Assembly (NCBI GenBank): GCA_045536365.1
Contig: JAZSNL010000006.1
Location: forward strand, 1 to 64,000
DNA: 64,000 nt
Source: JAZSNL01 sp045536365
GTDB taxonomy: Bacteria > Bacillota_I > Bacilli_A > ML615J-28 > CAG-313
Reading direction: 5' to 3'
Below the pieces are notes generated by a model that was not told the origin of the DNA, ran no database searches, and saw only the letters and a list, made by a program, of their open reading frames with translations. The position numbers and the translations under genes were made by a program. Shown here piece by piece: positions 36,175 through 43,617 of this stretch (position 1 is its first letter; every line of letters starts with the position of its first letter).

Positions 36175-36996
36175 TATTAATATTATCGATGATACTATAA
36201 GCATATGAATAAAACGAAATACTAAAAACTGATTAAATGAAAGATCAGTTTTTTTTATATTCATAAATACTTGTATTCCTACCGCAACACCATTAAATGA
36301 TATTAATAAATTAGATAAAAGAAAATTATCTTTAAAATCTATTAATCCAGTTGTTAATTCTAAAAAATTAATAATTGTTAATAAGATAGGGTTATTGATA
36401 AAACTAGTTAAAAACACTTTAATAAAAGATACAATACAAATAATAATTAAAATGTTAAATAATAAAATAGGAGTTTTAGAAATAAAATCAGTATTAATAG
36501 TAGTAATACTATCACTTTTACTACTATTATTTTTATTTTTATAAAAAATTGATATTATTATAGAAGACAAAATTTGAATTATTATTATTTTGATACCTCT
36601 ATTCAATCCAAAAAAATTAATAATAAAAATAAATGATACATGAGATGTAAAAGATAATAATCTATTTGCTTCAAAAAGACTAATTTCTTTATTATGATAA
36701 GCATTAGATATTAAAATAGAAGTAGTTGGATTACCGGTTAAAATACTTATTAAAAATAAAGAACATGCTTTTTGATTTTCAAAATGCATGATCTTTTTTA
36801 ATAATGGATAAAGAAGAAAACTAATAAAGGGAAACTGATAAAGTAAATTACTTATAATAAAAGTAGGGCCGATACTAACAACAATATATTTAAGCCAAAT
36901 ATCAATATTATTTAATATTAATATTTTAGTATTATTAAAGTTAATAATTAAAAAAATTAAAATAATAAAAAGAAGAAGACCAATTACTTTTTTCAT
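36148..36996 (-). CDS. YlbJ-like integral membrane protein
   Basis: A 282-residue very hydrophobic protein with about eight membrane segments, similar in pattern to YlbJ/nucleoside-recognition proteins: ILTGNPTTSILISNAY is the central signature, and HVSFIFIINFFGL follows. YlbJ is needed for spore cortex formation in Bacillus and normally follows rsmD-coaD. Here it is next to coaD but on the opposite strand, with tail-to-tail overlap. It is about 120 residues shorter than Bacillus YlbJ. It is translated from an ATGA overlap with the amidase gene. Confidence 0.68.
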   Translation of the reverse strand: MKKVIGLLLFIILIFLIINFNNTKILILNNIDIWLKYIVVSIGPTFIISNLLYQFPFISFLLYPLLKKIMHFENQKACSLFLISILTGNPTTSILISNAYHNKEISLFEANRLLSFTSHVSFIFIINFFGLNRGIKIIIIQILSSIIISIFYKNKNNSSKSDSITTINTDFISKTPILLFNILIIICIVSFIKVFLTSFINNPILLTIINFLELTTGLIDFKDNFLLSNLLISFNGVAVGIQVFMNIKKTDLSFNQFLVFRFIHMLIVSSIILILFFINLFM

Positions 36997-37691
36997 AAAT
37001 TAATTTTTAATTCAGCTAATGGGTAAATAACATCAGATGATAAATTGTTATCAGCTTTTAACTTATCAATTGATACACCATATTGATTACTAATATTATA
37101 TAATGAATCATTTGGTTTAACAATATAAGTAATTTGACTAGGTTTGGAATAAGGAACTTGTAAATAATTAGCTATAGATTCAACAACACTTTCTGCAAGT
37201 AAAGGCCAATTATACAATAAACGATATACATCATCATCATTATCCGCAAAACCATATTCTATTATCATTGAATTATTAGGTACTGTATCACGAAGAATGA
37301 AATAATAATCTTTTCCGGTTCTACCTGTTTTTTGATAAACATTTCTAATTGGAAGACCTGAATTCATTAATCCTCCTGCTATTAAATTAGGAAGTTCTTT
37401 ATTAGTTCTTAACGCATAAATTACTTCCCCTCCACCTGAACCACCATTATTAATATGATTAGATATTAAAATATCATTAGGTGCAGCACCTATTTCGGCA
37501 ATTTTATTTATTCTTGATGTTGGAGAAAGAGTTTCATCATTTTGTCTTACAAGAATTGAATTAATTCCTAATTGATCAAATCTTTGTTTTTGATAGTCGC
37601 TTATTTTTTTAGTGAGATCTTTTTCTTTAAAATAAACATTACTTCCACCACCTGGATCCCATCCTCCATGTCCTGGATCGATAATAATCAT
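36993..37691 (-). CDS. N-acetylmuramoyl-L-alanine amidase with C-terminal LysM
   Basis: A 232-residue Amidase_3 zinc enzyme (about 1-180) joined to one LysM domain (about 186-232, TYIVKPNDSLYNISNQYGV). Zinc and catalytic residues are seen in IIDPGHGG (His), the Glu of KEKDLT, the His of ISNHINNGG, and the final Glu of IIEYGF. It cuts the peptide from the glycan in peptidoglycan. There is no signal peptide, as in mother-cell lysis amidases such as CwlC and in phage endolysins. The TGA stop overlaps the YlbJ-like start. AAGAGG lies 10 bases before the ATG. Confidence 0.9.
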   Translation of the reverse strand: MIIIDPGHGGWDPGGGSNVYFKEKDLTKKISDYQKQRFDQLGINSILVRQNDETLSPTSRINKIAEIGAAPNDILISNHINNGGSGGGEVIYALRTNKELPNLIAGGLMNSGLPIRNVYQKTGRTGKDYYFILRDTVPNNSMIIEYGFADNDDDVYRLLYNWPLLAESVVESIANYLQVPYSKPSQITYIVKPNDSLYNISNQYGVSIDKLKADNNLSSDVIYPLAELKINL

Positions 37692-37745
37692 AATAAAAAC
37701 CTCTTTTCTATTAAATATATGAAAAGAGGTTAACGATTATGTTAT

Positions 37746-37819
37746 AAAATAAAAAAATGTATCCGGCTGATACAACGTTAAATATATATAAACTATAAAA
37801 ATATAGGAATTTTTCAAGA
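37746..37819 (+). repeat. Repeat R1, copy 1 (island A outer edge)
   Basis: A 74-base direct repeat of 41408-41482. The copies differ at a substitution and one extra G in the small palindrome (TATCCGGCTGATAC here, TATCCAGCTGGATAC there). The other copy abuts the 3' end of tRNA-Arg, so R1 brackets 3.6 kb of accessory genes. Confidence 0.85.
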
Positions 37820-37826
37820 CGTCTTA

Positions 37827-37885
37827 CTGTTACAATATATATCTTTTTATATGGTGTATGGGACGATAAGTCTCTTTCTTTAATA
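37827..37885 (-). repeat. Repeat R2, short copy
   Basis: On the minus strand: GACTTATCGTCCCATACACC followed by an AAAAAGATA segment, matching the opening of the longer R2 copies at 58311 and 60935. Confidence 0.75.
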
Positions 37886-37956
37886 ATTGAAAAGACTACA
37901 AGCGTCAAAGCCTATAGTCTTCAATTTTTAAAACGGATATTTTCTTCTATATTCGA

Positions 37957-38023
37957 ACTACAAGTATTATGAATCTATGATTCATATTAATGACTTATAG
38001 ACAAAGTGAACTATGGTTCACTT
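37957..38023 (-). repeat. Repeat R3, copy in island A (1)
   Basis: On the minus strand: TTAGAAAAGTGAACCATAGT then TCACTTTGTCTATAAGTCAT, with downstream dyads. It matches 54531-54602 and 39722-39799. GTGAACYATAGTTCAC is an internal palindrome that could form a terminator-like stem. Confidence 0.75.
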
Positions 38024-38026
38024 TTC

Positions 38027-38085
38027 TAATATATAACTGCTACGATATCTATCTTTTTATAAGGTGTATGGGACTATAAGTCTTT
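38027..38085 (-). repeat. Repeat R2, short copy directly after the ATPase gene
   Basis: On the minus strand: GACTTATAGTCCCATACACC, then TTATAAAAAGATAGATATCG. It begins 3 bases beyond the ATPase stop, just as the copies at 39857 and 60935 begin right after RhuM reading frames. Confidence 0.75.
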
Positions 38086-38088
38086 ATC

Positions 38089-39342
38089 TTATAAATCCAT
38101 ACTATTAACATTAGACAAAAATTCAACAATCCCGATTGTAGTTATACCATATTCATCATGCATAACTTTAATTGGATCTCTCACAACAATTATCTTTTTG
38201 AACGAATCATCTATATTAATAAGCGATCTTCTTTCTTGTTCAACTTTTAATTCATCATATAATTTATAAGCAGATTGAATATAATATTTTTTACTTCCTT
38301 TTGTTGCAACAAAATCTACTTCTAATTGTGTTCTTGTTGAAATATTATTTTCATTTTTAGAATTAATTACAACTACACCGACATTAACTGAATATCCACG
38401 ATATACTAATTCGTTATAAATAATATTCTCCATAACGTGACCAAAATCTGATTGTAAAAAATCTAATTTTGCATTTCTTAATCCTGGATCAATAAAATAA
38501 TACTTTTTAGATGCAGCAATATTTTTTCTACCCTTAATATCATATCTTTCTGCCTTTTTTATAATATATGATTCTTCTAAATATTTTAAATAATCATCAA
38601 TTGTATTTACGCTTATTGTTTTATCAACAATACTTTGATATGTATTTGCAATTTTATTTGAATTTATTAAACTACCAATTGAAGATGCTAAAACTCTTAT
38701 TAATTCATCTATTTTACGAGAATCTTTAATTTTATGACGTTCTACAATATCTGTTAAATAGGTCATTTGAAATAAATTTTTAAGATAGTCTTCTTTTTTA
38801 TCGTCGGTTTTATAAACTAAAGAAAGTGGCATACCACCATGAAGCATATATTCGTTAAATGCTTCTTCTAAAGTACCTGAATAAACGGATGTAAACTCAG
38901 AAAAAGAAAGTGGCAACACATGAATTTCATCCCCTCTACCTTTAAATTCAGTAGCAATATCCGATGAAAGAAACTTCGAATTGCTTCCTGTAACATATAC
39001 GTCTACATTACTAATATGTAATAAACTATTTAAAACATCTTCAAATTCAGGAACTATTTGTATTTCATCTAATAAAATATAATGAATTTCATTGTCTAGA
39101 ATTCTTTCTCTTATATGTTTTAATAATTCATCTGGATCTCTTAATTTTTTATTAGTTCGATCATCTAATGCTATTTTTATAATATGAGGATCAGAAATAT
39201 TATTACTTCTTAAATACTCATCAAATAAATTAAATAATAAAAAAGATTTACCACATCTACGTATTCCTGTAATAACTTTAATTAATCCATTATTCATAGA
39301 ATCAATTAATTTATTTAAATAGATATCTCTTTTAATAATCAT
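38089..39342 (-). CDS. AAA_14/DUF4143 ATPase
   Basis: A 417-residue ATPase of the widespread AAA_14-DUF4143 type. Walker A is GIRRCGKSFLL (about residue 26), Walker B is YILLDEIQ, and VYVTGSNSKFLSSD follows. The C-terminal DUF4143 part holds KKYYFIDPGLRNA, DFGHVMENIIYNEL and a nuclease-like EVDFVATKGSKKYYIQ (DUF4143 often carries PD-(D/E)XK-like residues). Function is unknown; these genes are common on accessory DNA. GGAGG precedes the ATG, with a good promoter at 39372-39400. Confidence 0.9.
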   Translation of the reverse strand: MIIKRDIYLNKLIDSMNNGLIKVITGIRRCGKSFLLFNLFDEYLRSNNISDPHIIKIALDDRTNKKLRDPDELLKHIRERILDNEIHYILLDEIQIVPEFEDVLNSLLHISNVDVYVTGSNSKFLSSDIATEFKGRGDEIHVLPLSFSEFTSVYSGTLEEAFNEYMLHGGMPLSLVYKTDDKKEDYLKNLFQMTYLTDIVERHKIKDSRKIDELIRVLASSIGSLINSNKIANTYQSIVDKTISVNTIDDYLKYLEESYIIKKAERYDIKGRKNIAASKKYYFIDPGLRNAKLDFLQSDFGHVMENIIYNELVYRGYSVNVGVVVINSKNENNISTRTQLEVDFVATKGSKKYYIQSAYKLYDELKVEQERRSLINIDDSFKKIIVVRDPIKVMHDEYGITTIGIVEFLSNVNSMDL

Positions 39343-39371
39343 AGCAATACCTCCAATGATTTTACAATACT

Positions 39372-39400
39372 ATTATACCCTATTTCAAAAAATAAATCAA
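39372..39400 (-). promoter_or_regulatory. Promoter of the ATPase gene
   Basis: On the minus strand TTGATT (39400-39395) and TATAAT (39377-39372), 17-base spacer, 30 bases before the ATG. Confidence 0.65.
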
Positions 39401-39419
39401 TAAATACATTATATTTTTT

Positions 39420-39440
39420 TGCGTATTTACGCATTTTTTT
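39420..39440. terminator. Small hairpin flanked by T and A runs
   Basis: TGCGTA and TACGCA with a TT loop, followed by seven Ts and preceded by Ts; a short possible terminator. Confidence 0.45.
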
Positions 39441-39663
39441 GCAATATAAAACGTATATGTTTATGAGTTCATAAAAAAAGTCAGCTAACATTTACATTAT
39501 ACTCAATATAAATCATTTATACAATGATCAATTAATTGATGTGAATACAACGATTCATTTAGTAATTTTCTTTTACCACAAATATATAATTATATCTATA
39601 AAAATATATATATGTTCAAATCCCATTTATTGAAGAAAACTATAAATATCACTATATAATAAA

Positions 39664-39687
39664 AAAATTGCTCCAAATAAGGAACAA
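39664..39687 (-). terminator. Minus-strand terminator
   Basis: On the minus strand TTGTTCC, loop TTATTT, GGAGCAA (one G-U pair), then seven Ts. It lies beyond the R3 copy that follows RhuM. Confidence 0.65.
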
Positions 39688-39721
39688 AATCTTATAAATT
39701 AGGCTTAAAACCTATATATTT

Positions 39722-39799
39722 GAACTATAAATATCATTAATCTACGATTGATATTGATGACTTATAGACAAAGTGAACTATAGTTCACTTTTCTAATGC
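39722..39799 (-). repeat. Repeat R3, copy in island A (2)
   Basis: On the minus strand this reads almost exactly as 54531-54602, starting TTAGAAAAGTGAACTATAGT and ending in GATATTTATAGT. It includes the perfect palindrome GTGAACTATAGTTCAC. Confidence 0.85.
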
Positions 39800-39857
39800 C
39801 TAACTGCTACTATATCTATCTTTTTAAAAGATGTATGGGACTATGAGTCACTTCTAA
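39797..39857 (-). repeat. Repeat R2, short copy directly after RhuM
   Basis: On the minus strand: GACTCATAGTCCCATACATC, then TTTTAAAAAGATAGATATAG. It begins at the end of the extended RhuM frame and runs straight into R3. Confidence 0.75.
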
Positions 39858-39979
39858 ATATTGCTTAATAATTTAGGTATTAAATCACTATTTGATTCAC
39901 TTATAGAAAATATCTTTTTACCTAAATCTTTGATAGAATAACCCAAATGATAAATTTTATTTTGATCTATAATAATAAT

Positions 39980-39995
39980 TGCAAACTAGTTTGCA
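39980..39995. repeat. 16-base palindrome with in-frame TAG in RhuM (copy A)
   Basis: TGCAAACTAGTTTGCA is a perfect palindrome. On the minus strand its central TAG is in frame with rhuM and ends the annotated protein. The same palindrome sits at the same codon in the second RhuM copy (60790-60805). Confidence 0.9.
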
Positions 39996-40744
39996 TTGCT
40001 ATCATGCACATTTGTAGTATATCTTACATCTAATCCTCCATATTGACTATTAAATGTGTTTATATCACTACATAATAGTCTAGTATTAATACTAGTATAA
40101 ATAATAGCTTGAACATCTCTATTTTTAACTACTAACCTATCTAGTATTGTTCTATCTACATAATTATCAATTATAATTATTTCATTGTTAGCACTTTCAA
40201 ATATTGATTGTATTAAAGTATATGCATCATAAAACTCTCCATCAAAAAATAGTTGAGAGTTTTTTAACTCTTGTGGTTTATAATTATTTTCAATATTACT
40301 AACTCTTTCATCCAGAGATTCTACTTTATTAATAAGTCTTATATAGTTTTCATTAGTAACAAGAGTTCTATCTTCATTTATAACATAACCAGTTAATAGA
40401 TATTCTTTTAATACTTCACTAGCCCATCGTCTAAATATAATAGCTCTTTTAGATTTAACCCTGTATCCTATAGCAATAATCATATCAAGATTATAAATGC
40501 TTACAATATATTTTTTACCATCTTGAGCAGTATGCTCTTTTTTTGAGCATACTTGTTTTTCATTTAATTCGAATTCTTTTATTATATTCTGTATGTGTCT
40601 TGTAATAGTTTTTCTATCTTTATCAAATAGCTCTGCTATTTCATTTTGAGTTAACCAAATTGTTTCCTCATTTGGATTCACATAAACATCTAATTCAAAC
40701 TGATTATCTATAAATTTTACAATTTCATATTTTTTGTCACTCAT
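39986..40744 (-). CDS. RhuM-family protein with a PLD-like C-terminus, ended early by TAG
   Basis: A 252-residue RhuM (virulence RhuM/HTH) protein. Residues 1-150 have VYVNPNEETIWLTQNEIAELF and RKTITRHIQNI (helix-turn-helix), then IYNLDMIIAIGYRVKSKRAI and FRRWASEVLKEYL. Residues 155-250 resemble a PLD/RhuM C-terminal domain: FFDGEFYDAYTLIQSIFE, IIIIDNYVDRTILD, TTNVHD. After the TAG at 39986-39988 the same frame continues with FAIIIIDQNKIYHLGYSIKDLGKKIF, the normal family ending, and stops at 39854. The gene is therefore interrupted or recoded. AGGAG precedes the ATG. Confidence 0.82.
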   Translation of the reverse strand: MSDKKYEIVKFIDNQFELDVYVNPNEETIWLTQNEIAELFDKDRKTITRHIQNIIKEFELNEKQVCSKKEHTAQDGKKYIVSIYNLDMIIAIGYRVKSKRAIIFRRWASEVLKEYLLTGYVINEDRTLVTNENYIRLINKVESLDERVSNIENNYKPQELKNSQLFFDGEFYDAYTLIQSIFESANNEIIIIDNYVDRTILDRLVVKNRDVQAIIYTSINTRLLCSDINTFNSQYGGLDVRYTTNVHDSNAN

Positions 40745-40776
40745 AGCATACTCCTTATGTGTTTATTACATATTAT

Positions 40777-40805
40777 ATTATATCAGTATTTTATGCATTT
40801 GTAAA
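40777..40805 (-). promoter_or_regulatory. Promoter of rhuM
   Basis: On the minus strand TTTACA (40805-40800) and TATAAT (40782-40777) with a 17-base spacer. One arm of the inverted repeat 40789-40829 lies inside the spacer. Confidence 0.7.
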
Positions 40806-40829
40806 GAAATATGTTTATTTTGCATAAAA
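40789..40829. promoter_or_regulatory. Inverted repeat, candidate operator between rhuM and xre
   Basis: TTTTATGCA (40789-40797) and TGCATAAAA (40821-40829) are perfect 9-base inverted arms, 32 bases centre to centre (about three helical turns). One arm lies in the rhuM promoter spacer, the other overlaps the xre -35 box, so one regulator could shut both promoters. Confidence 0.6.
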
Positions 40830-40848
40830 TAAAATTATGTGCTATAAT
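40820..40848 (+). promoter_or_regulatory. Promoter of xre
   Basis: TTGCAT (40820-40825) and TATAAT (40843-40848), 17-base spacer, 23 bases before the xre ATG. Confidence 0.7.
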
Positions 40849-40870
40849 AATAGTATAAGGAGATGTAAAT

Positions 40871-41236
40871 ATGACTTTTGGAGAAACTTTGAAAAGGCTA
40901 AGACAAAGAAAAAATATTTCACAAGATGAACTTGCAAAAAAATTAAATGTTAAACAATATGTAATATCAAGTTGGGAAATAGGTAGATCAGAACCTAACA
41001 TTGAACAAATTAAATTCTTATCTACTTATTTTAATGTACCTACTGATTATTTACTTGGTAAAGATATAATAATGGTAAATAATGAAGAAGAGTTTGAAAT
41101 TGTAACAAATCATTTTAAACAAGATACTAATGATGATGTAATTAATGAAGTTATTAAATTACTTGAAGAATTAAGTGAAAAAGATAAAAATAAAATTGTA
41201 AAAATTATCAAAGATACAATTGAATTATTAAAATAA
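40871..41236 (+). CDS. Xre-family transcriptional regulator
   Basis: A 121-residue protein with an N-terminal HTH_3 domain (about 3-60: FGETLKRLRQRKNISQDELAKKL, then QYVISSWEIGRSEPN) and a charged C-terminal helix tail (about 70-121). It is divergent from rhuM across a short region carrying paired operator-like arms, so it probably represses itself and rhuM. AAGGAGATG precedes the start. The closely packed terminator downstream matches a repeat in island B. Confidence 0.88.
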   Translation: MTFGETLKRLRQRKNISQDELAKKLNVKQYVISSWEIGRSEPNIEQIKFLSTYFNVPTDYLLGKDIIMVNNEEEFEIVTNHFKQDTNDDVINEVIKLLEELSEKDKNKIVKIIKDTIELLK

Positions 41237-41246
41237 GAAAAAAATG

Positions 41247-41287
41247 AAAACACCACTAATCCTAAGTAGGACTAATGGTGTTTTTTT
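41247..41287 (+). terminator. Terminator of xre (repeat R5, copy 1)
   Basis: CACCA (41251-41255) pairs with TGGTG (41276-41280), with an inner AATCCTA/TAGGACT stem and seven Ts. The same core occurs inverted at 57924-57953 after the GNAT gene. Confidence 0.8.
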
Positions 41288-41302
41288 AAACGTTTATATA
41301 TT

Positions 41303-41403
41303 TCAAACGACAAAAGGCATTATAGCCTTTCATCTACATTAATAGTTTAGAGTTTCTTCGTTAATGTATTTCCATACTTGTCTTTCCATTTCACTTAATA
41401 TTT
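41303..41403 (-). repeat. Repeat R6, copy 1: relic of a gene 3' end plus terminator
   Basis: On the minus strand the frame reads ILSEMERQVWKYINEETLNY-stop, followed by AAAGGCTATAATGCCTTTT (hairpin). The copy at 56263-56362 differs in this part by one Val/Ile change and silent changes, so the piece once was coding. The rest of that gene is absent at both sites. Confidence 0.75.
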
Positions 41404-41407
41404 ATAG

Positions 41408-41482
41408 AAAATAAAAAAATGTATCCAGCTGGATACAACGTTAAATATATATAAACTATAAAAATATAGGAATTTTTCAAGA
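41408..41482 (+). repeat. Repeat R1, copy 2 (touching tRNA-Arg)
   Basis: A 75-base copy of 37746-37819 ending exactly at the base next to the tRNA-Arg CCA end. Contains the palindrome TATCCAGCTGGATA, which may act as the tRNA terminator. Confidence 0.85.
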
Positions 41483-41559
41483 TGGCGTCCCAGAAGAGAT
41501 TCGAACTCCCGACACACGGCTTAGAAGGCCGTTGCTCTATCCGGCTGAGCTACTGGGAC
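41483..41559 (-). tRNA. tRNA-Arg (anticodon TCT)
   Basis: Acceptor stem GTCCCAG/CTGGGAC, anticodon arm ACGGC-CTTCTAA-GCCGT, T loop TTCGAAT, and an encoded CCA tail. 77 bases. It reads AGA, the main Arg codon of this AT-rich genome. Promoter at 41575-41603. The DNA just past its 3' end carries the R1 repeat of island A. Confidence 0.96.
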
Positions 41560-41574
41560 ATTTATTGCATTACT

Positions 41575-41603
41575 ATTATACAATATTTTTTAATTTTTGT
41601 AAA
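41575..41603 (-). promoter_or_regulatory. Promoter of tRNA-Arg
   Basis: On the minus strand TTTACA (41603-41598) and TATAAT (41580-41575), 17-base spacer, 16 bases before the tRNA 5' end. Confidence 0.75.
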
Positions 41604-41641
41604 GTAAAATGTTATATTATTTATATATTTCATTAAGAAAC

Positions 41642-41670
41642 TTGAATTTTTTATAGTTTTAGTATATAAT
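41642..41670 (+). promoter_or_regulatory. Promoter of the DUF885 lipoprotein gene
   Basis: TTGAAT (41642-41647) and TATAAT (41665-41670) with a 17-base spacer, 20 bases before the start codon. Confidence 0.65.
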
Positions 41671-41689
41671 AAAATAAAGAGGTGATATG

Positions 41690-43495
41690 ATGAAAAAAGT
41701 GATTAAATATTTTATTTGCTTGTTATCATGTTTTGTAGGAATATTTTTTACTGGATGTTATGAAGAAGGAGTAAAAGGGCCTGAAGGATTTGATGAGTTT
41801 TCTTATAGTGTTTTCGTTAGTTTAATTGGATCTGATGAAATGACTTGTAATTTTTATTTCCAAAATCGAGAAAACTTTGGACTTGAAGATTATGAAGTAA
41901 GTTTACCTACTCCTAGTGTAAGTAATGGCTTTGGTAAGTTATTTTTAAATCTATATTTTGGTTCAATTAAAAGATATAATTATAATTTATTAAATACTGA
42001 TCAACAAATGACTTATGATATAATTGTTGAACTTTTGGATTATATTAATAATCAAACTACAGAAATGTCATACTTAAGTAGTGATTATCTAGGATCTTAC
42101 TTAGGATATCAAGCACAATTACCTTTATTATTAACGGAATATAATTTTAGAAATAAAAAAGATATTGAAAATTATTTCAAAACGGTTGAATTAGTTCCTG
42201 AAACTTTTAAAGCTTATGTTGATTTTGAAATAGAAAAAGCAAATAAAGGTTATGGAATGAATGATATAACTATTAATAAAGTAATTGGACAATGTGAGAA
42301 TTTCTTAAGTGGTTTAGATGAACATAATTATCAAGATCATTATATGATTAGAGTGACTAATCAAAAGATTGATCGCTGTGATTTTTTATCTGATAGTGAG
42401 AAAGAAATGTATAAAAAACGCAATGAAGAAGTAGTTTTAGGACCTCTTGTTGCGGGGTATGAATATGTCAAAAATAACCTTTCTGTTGTGCTTGGTAAAG
42501 CTACAAATAATGATGGATTATATTATTATGTAACTAGTGATGGAGTTGAAATTGGAAAGAATTATTATGAACTATATTTCCAACATCAAACAGGTTATAG
42601 TGTTTCTATTGATGAAGCAATTTTATATATTGATAAAAAATTAGAGGGTTATAAAGAGGATTTAGAATACTTTAGATCACTTGCAGATGATGAAAAATTC
42701 GTTGAACAAATTTCTAGTTTACAATTGATGAATTCAACACCTGAAGAACAAATTGAAGAGTATTTTGATTTAATAGAAGGTCATTATCCTTTACTTCAAA
42801 CTAGACCAACTGTCGTTGTCAATTATGTAGATAAGTCAATGGAAAATAATTTTTCTCCTGCTGCTTATATGGTTTCACCAATTGATGAGTTAGGTGTTGA
42901 AAATATTTATTTAAATAAAAAATCAGTAATGCCGGATGGAGTTTGGGATTATAACTATTTATATACTGTGCTTGCACATGAAGGAATTCCTGGACATTTG
43001 TATCAAAATAATTATTTAAAACAATTAGAAGTTAATCCAATAAGAAAATTAGTTCGTAATATTGGTTATACTGAAGGATGGGCTACTTATACAGAAATTT
43101 ATAGTTATAATTTTTTAAAAGGTTATGATCAAAAAATTATTGATTATTTAATTTTTAATGATGAACTTATTTACGCACTATATTCAAGAGCTGATATGGG
43201 AATTCATTATCAAGGTTGGAAAATTGAAAAAGTTAAAGAGTTTTTACTTGAATATTTACCTCATTTAACTGATGAAACTGTTCAAGCTTTATATGAACAA
43301 TTAGTAGAGGTTCCTGTTAATTGTCAATATTATGCTTTTACTTATTTTAAATTAAGTGATTTAAAAGAAGAAGTAGAGTTAAAATTAGGTGATGATTTTG
43401 ATATCGTTAGTTTCCATAAAGCTGTTCTTGATTGTGGACCTATAAGATTAGAAAAGGTTGAAGAACGAGTAAAGAGTCAATTTGGGATAAATTAA
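41690..43495 (+). CDS. DUF885-family metallopeptidase-like lipoprotein
   Basis: About 601 residues. The signal peptide ends at lipobox FTGC (about residue 21), so it is anchored outside the membrane. The DUF885 domain fills the rest: the metal-site motif AHEGIPGHLYQ (HExxxGH, about residue 429), followed by GYTEGWATYTE with the further Glu ligand, and YQGWKIEKVKEFL near the end. The family is regarded as zinc carboxypeptidase-like. ATG 41690 has better spacing from GAGG than the ATG three bases earlier; either is possible. Ends in a terminator. Confidence 0.87.
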   Translation: MKKVIKYFICLLSCFVGIFFTGCYEEGVKGPEGFDEFSYSVFVSLIGSDEMTCNFYFQNRENFGLEDYEVSLPTPSVSNGFGKLFLNLYFGSIKRYNYNLLNTDQQMTYDIIVELLDYINNQTTEMSYLSSDYLGSYLGYQAQLPLLLTEYNFRNKKDIENYFKTVELVPETFKAYVDFEIEKANKGYGMNDITINKVIGQCENFLSGLDEHNYQDHYMIRVTNQKIDRCDFLSDSEKEMYKKRNEEVVLGPLVAGYEYVKNNLSVVLGKATNNDGLYYYVTSDGVEIGKNYYELYFQHQTGYSVSIDEAILYIDKKLEGYKEDLEYFRSLADDEKFVEQISSLQLMNSTPEEQIEEYFDLIEGHYPLLQTRPTVVVNYVDKSMENNFSPAAYMVSPIDELGVENIYLNKKSVMPDGVWDYNYLYTVLAHEGIPGHLYQNNYLKQLEVNPIRKLVRNIGYTEGWATYTEIYSYNFLKGYDQKIIDYLIFNDELIYALYSRADMGIHYQGWKIEKVKEFLLEYLPHLTDETVQALYEQLVEVPVNCQYYAFTYFKLSDLKEEVELKLGDDFDIVSFHKAVLDCGPIRLEKVEERVKSQFGIN

Positions 43496-43506
43496 ATAAA
43501 AAATAG

Positions 43507-43542
43507 ACAACAAAAATATTAAGTTATTTTTGTTGTTTTTTC
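43507..43542 (+). terminator. Rho-independent terminator
   Basis: ACAACAAAAATA and TATTTTTGTTGT pair around TTAAGT, then a T run. Confidence 0.85.
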
Positions 43543-43559
43543 TTTATAATAGTTTTTAC

Positions 43560-43588
43560 TTGATAAAAAAGTTAATATTTGTTATAAT
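43560..43588 (+). promoter_or_regulatory. Promoter of tig (tig-clpX-lon unit)
   Basis: TTGATA (43560-43565) and TATAAT (43583-43588), 17-base spacer, 29 bases before tig. No CIRCE inverted repeat is visible nearby. Confidence 0.7.
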
Positions 43589-43617
43589 ATATACAATTAC
43601 AATGGAGGAAAATTGAT

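Larger units (their letters stand above)
37692..38088. other. Gene-free repeat-rich edge of accessory island A
   Basis: About 400 bases made of repeat units: R1 (37746-37819), R2 (37827-37885), R3 (37957-38023) and another R2 (38027-38085). Between them, AAGACTACAAGCGTC and AAAGCCTATAGTCTT could pair weakly around 37894-37920. I see no coding potential; open frames here are chance. Confidence 0.6.
39343..39853. other. Intergenic region of island A: promoter, terminators and repeats
   Basis: Contains the ATPase promoter, a T-run hairpin at 39420-39440, and a minus-strand terminator at 39664-39687. It also holds an R3 copy (39722-39799) and an R2 copy (39797-39857). The stretch 39441-39660 is AT-rich with no open frame or structure I can support. 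Confidence 0.55.

Noticed and set aside
37711..37908. Minus-strand open frame in the island A edge
   Set aside because: It is made of repeats R1 and R2, which occur elsewhere without that frame being kept.
39722..39857. Integron attC site
   Set aside because: The R2-R3 unit is structured and follows genes, but I cannot find the paired R/L boxes of a canonical attC and no integrase is present; kept only as a hypothesis.
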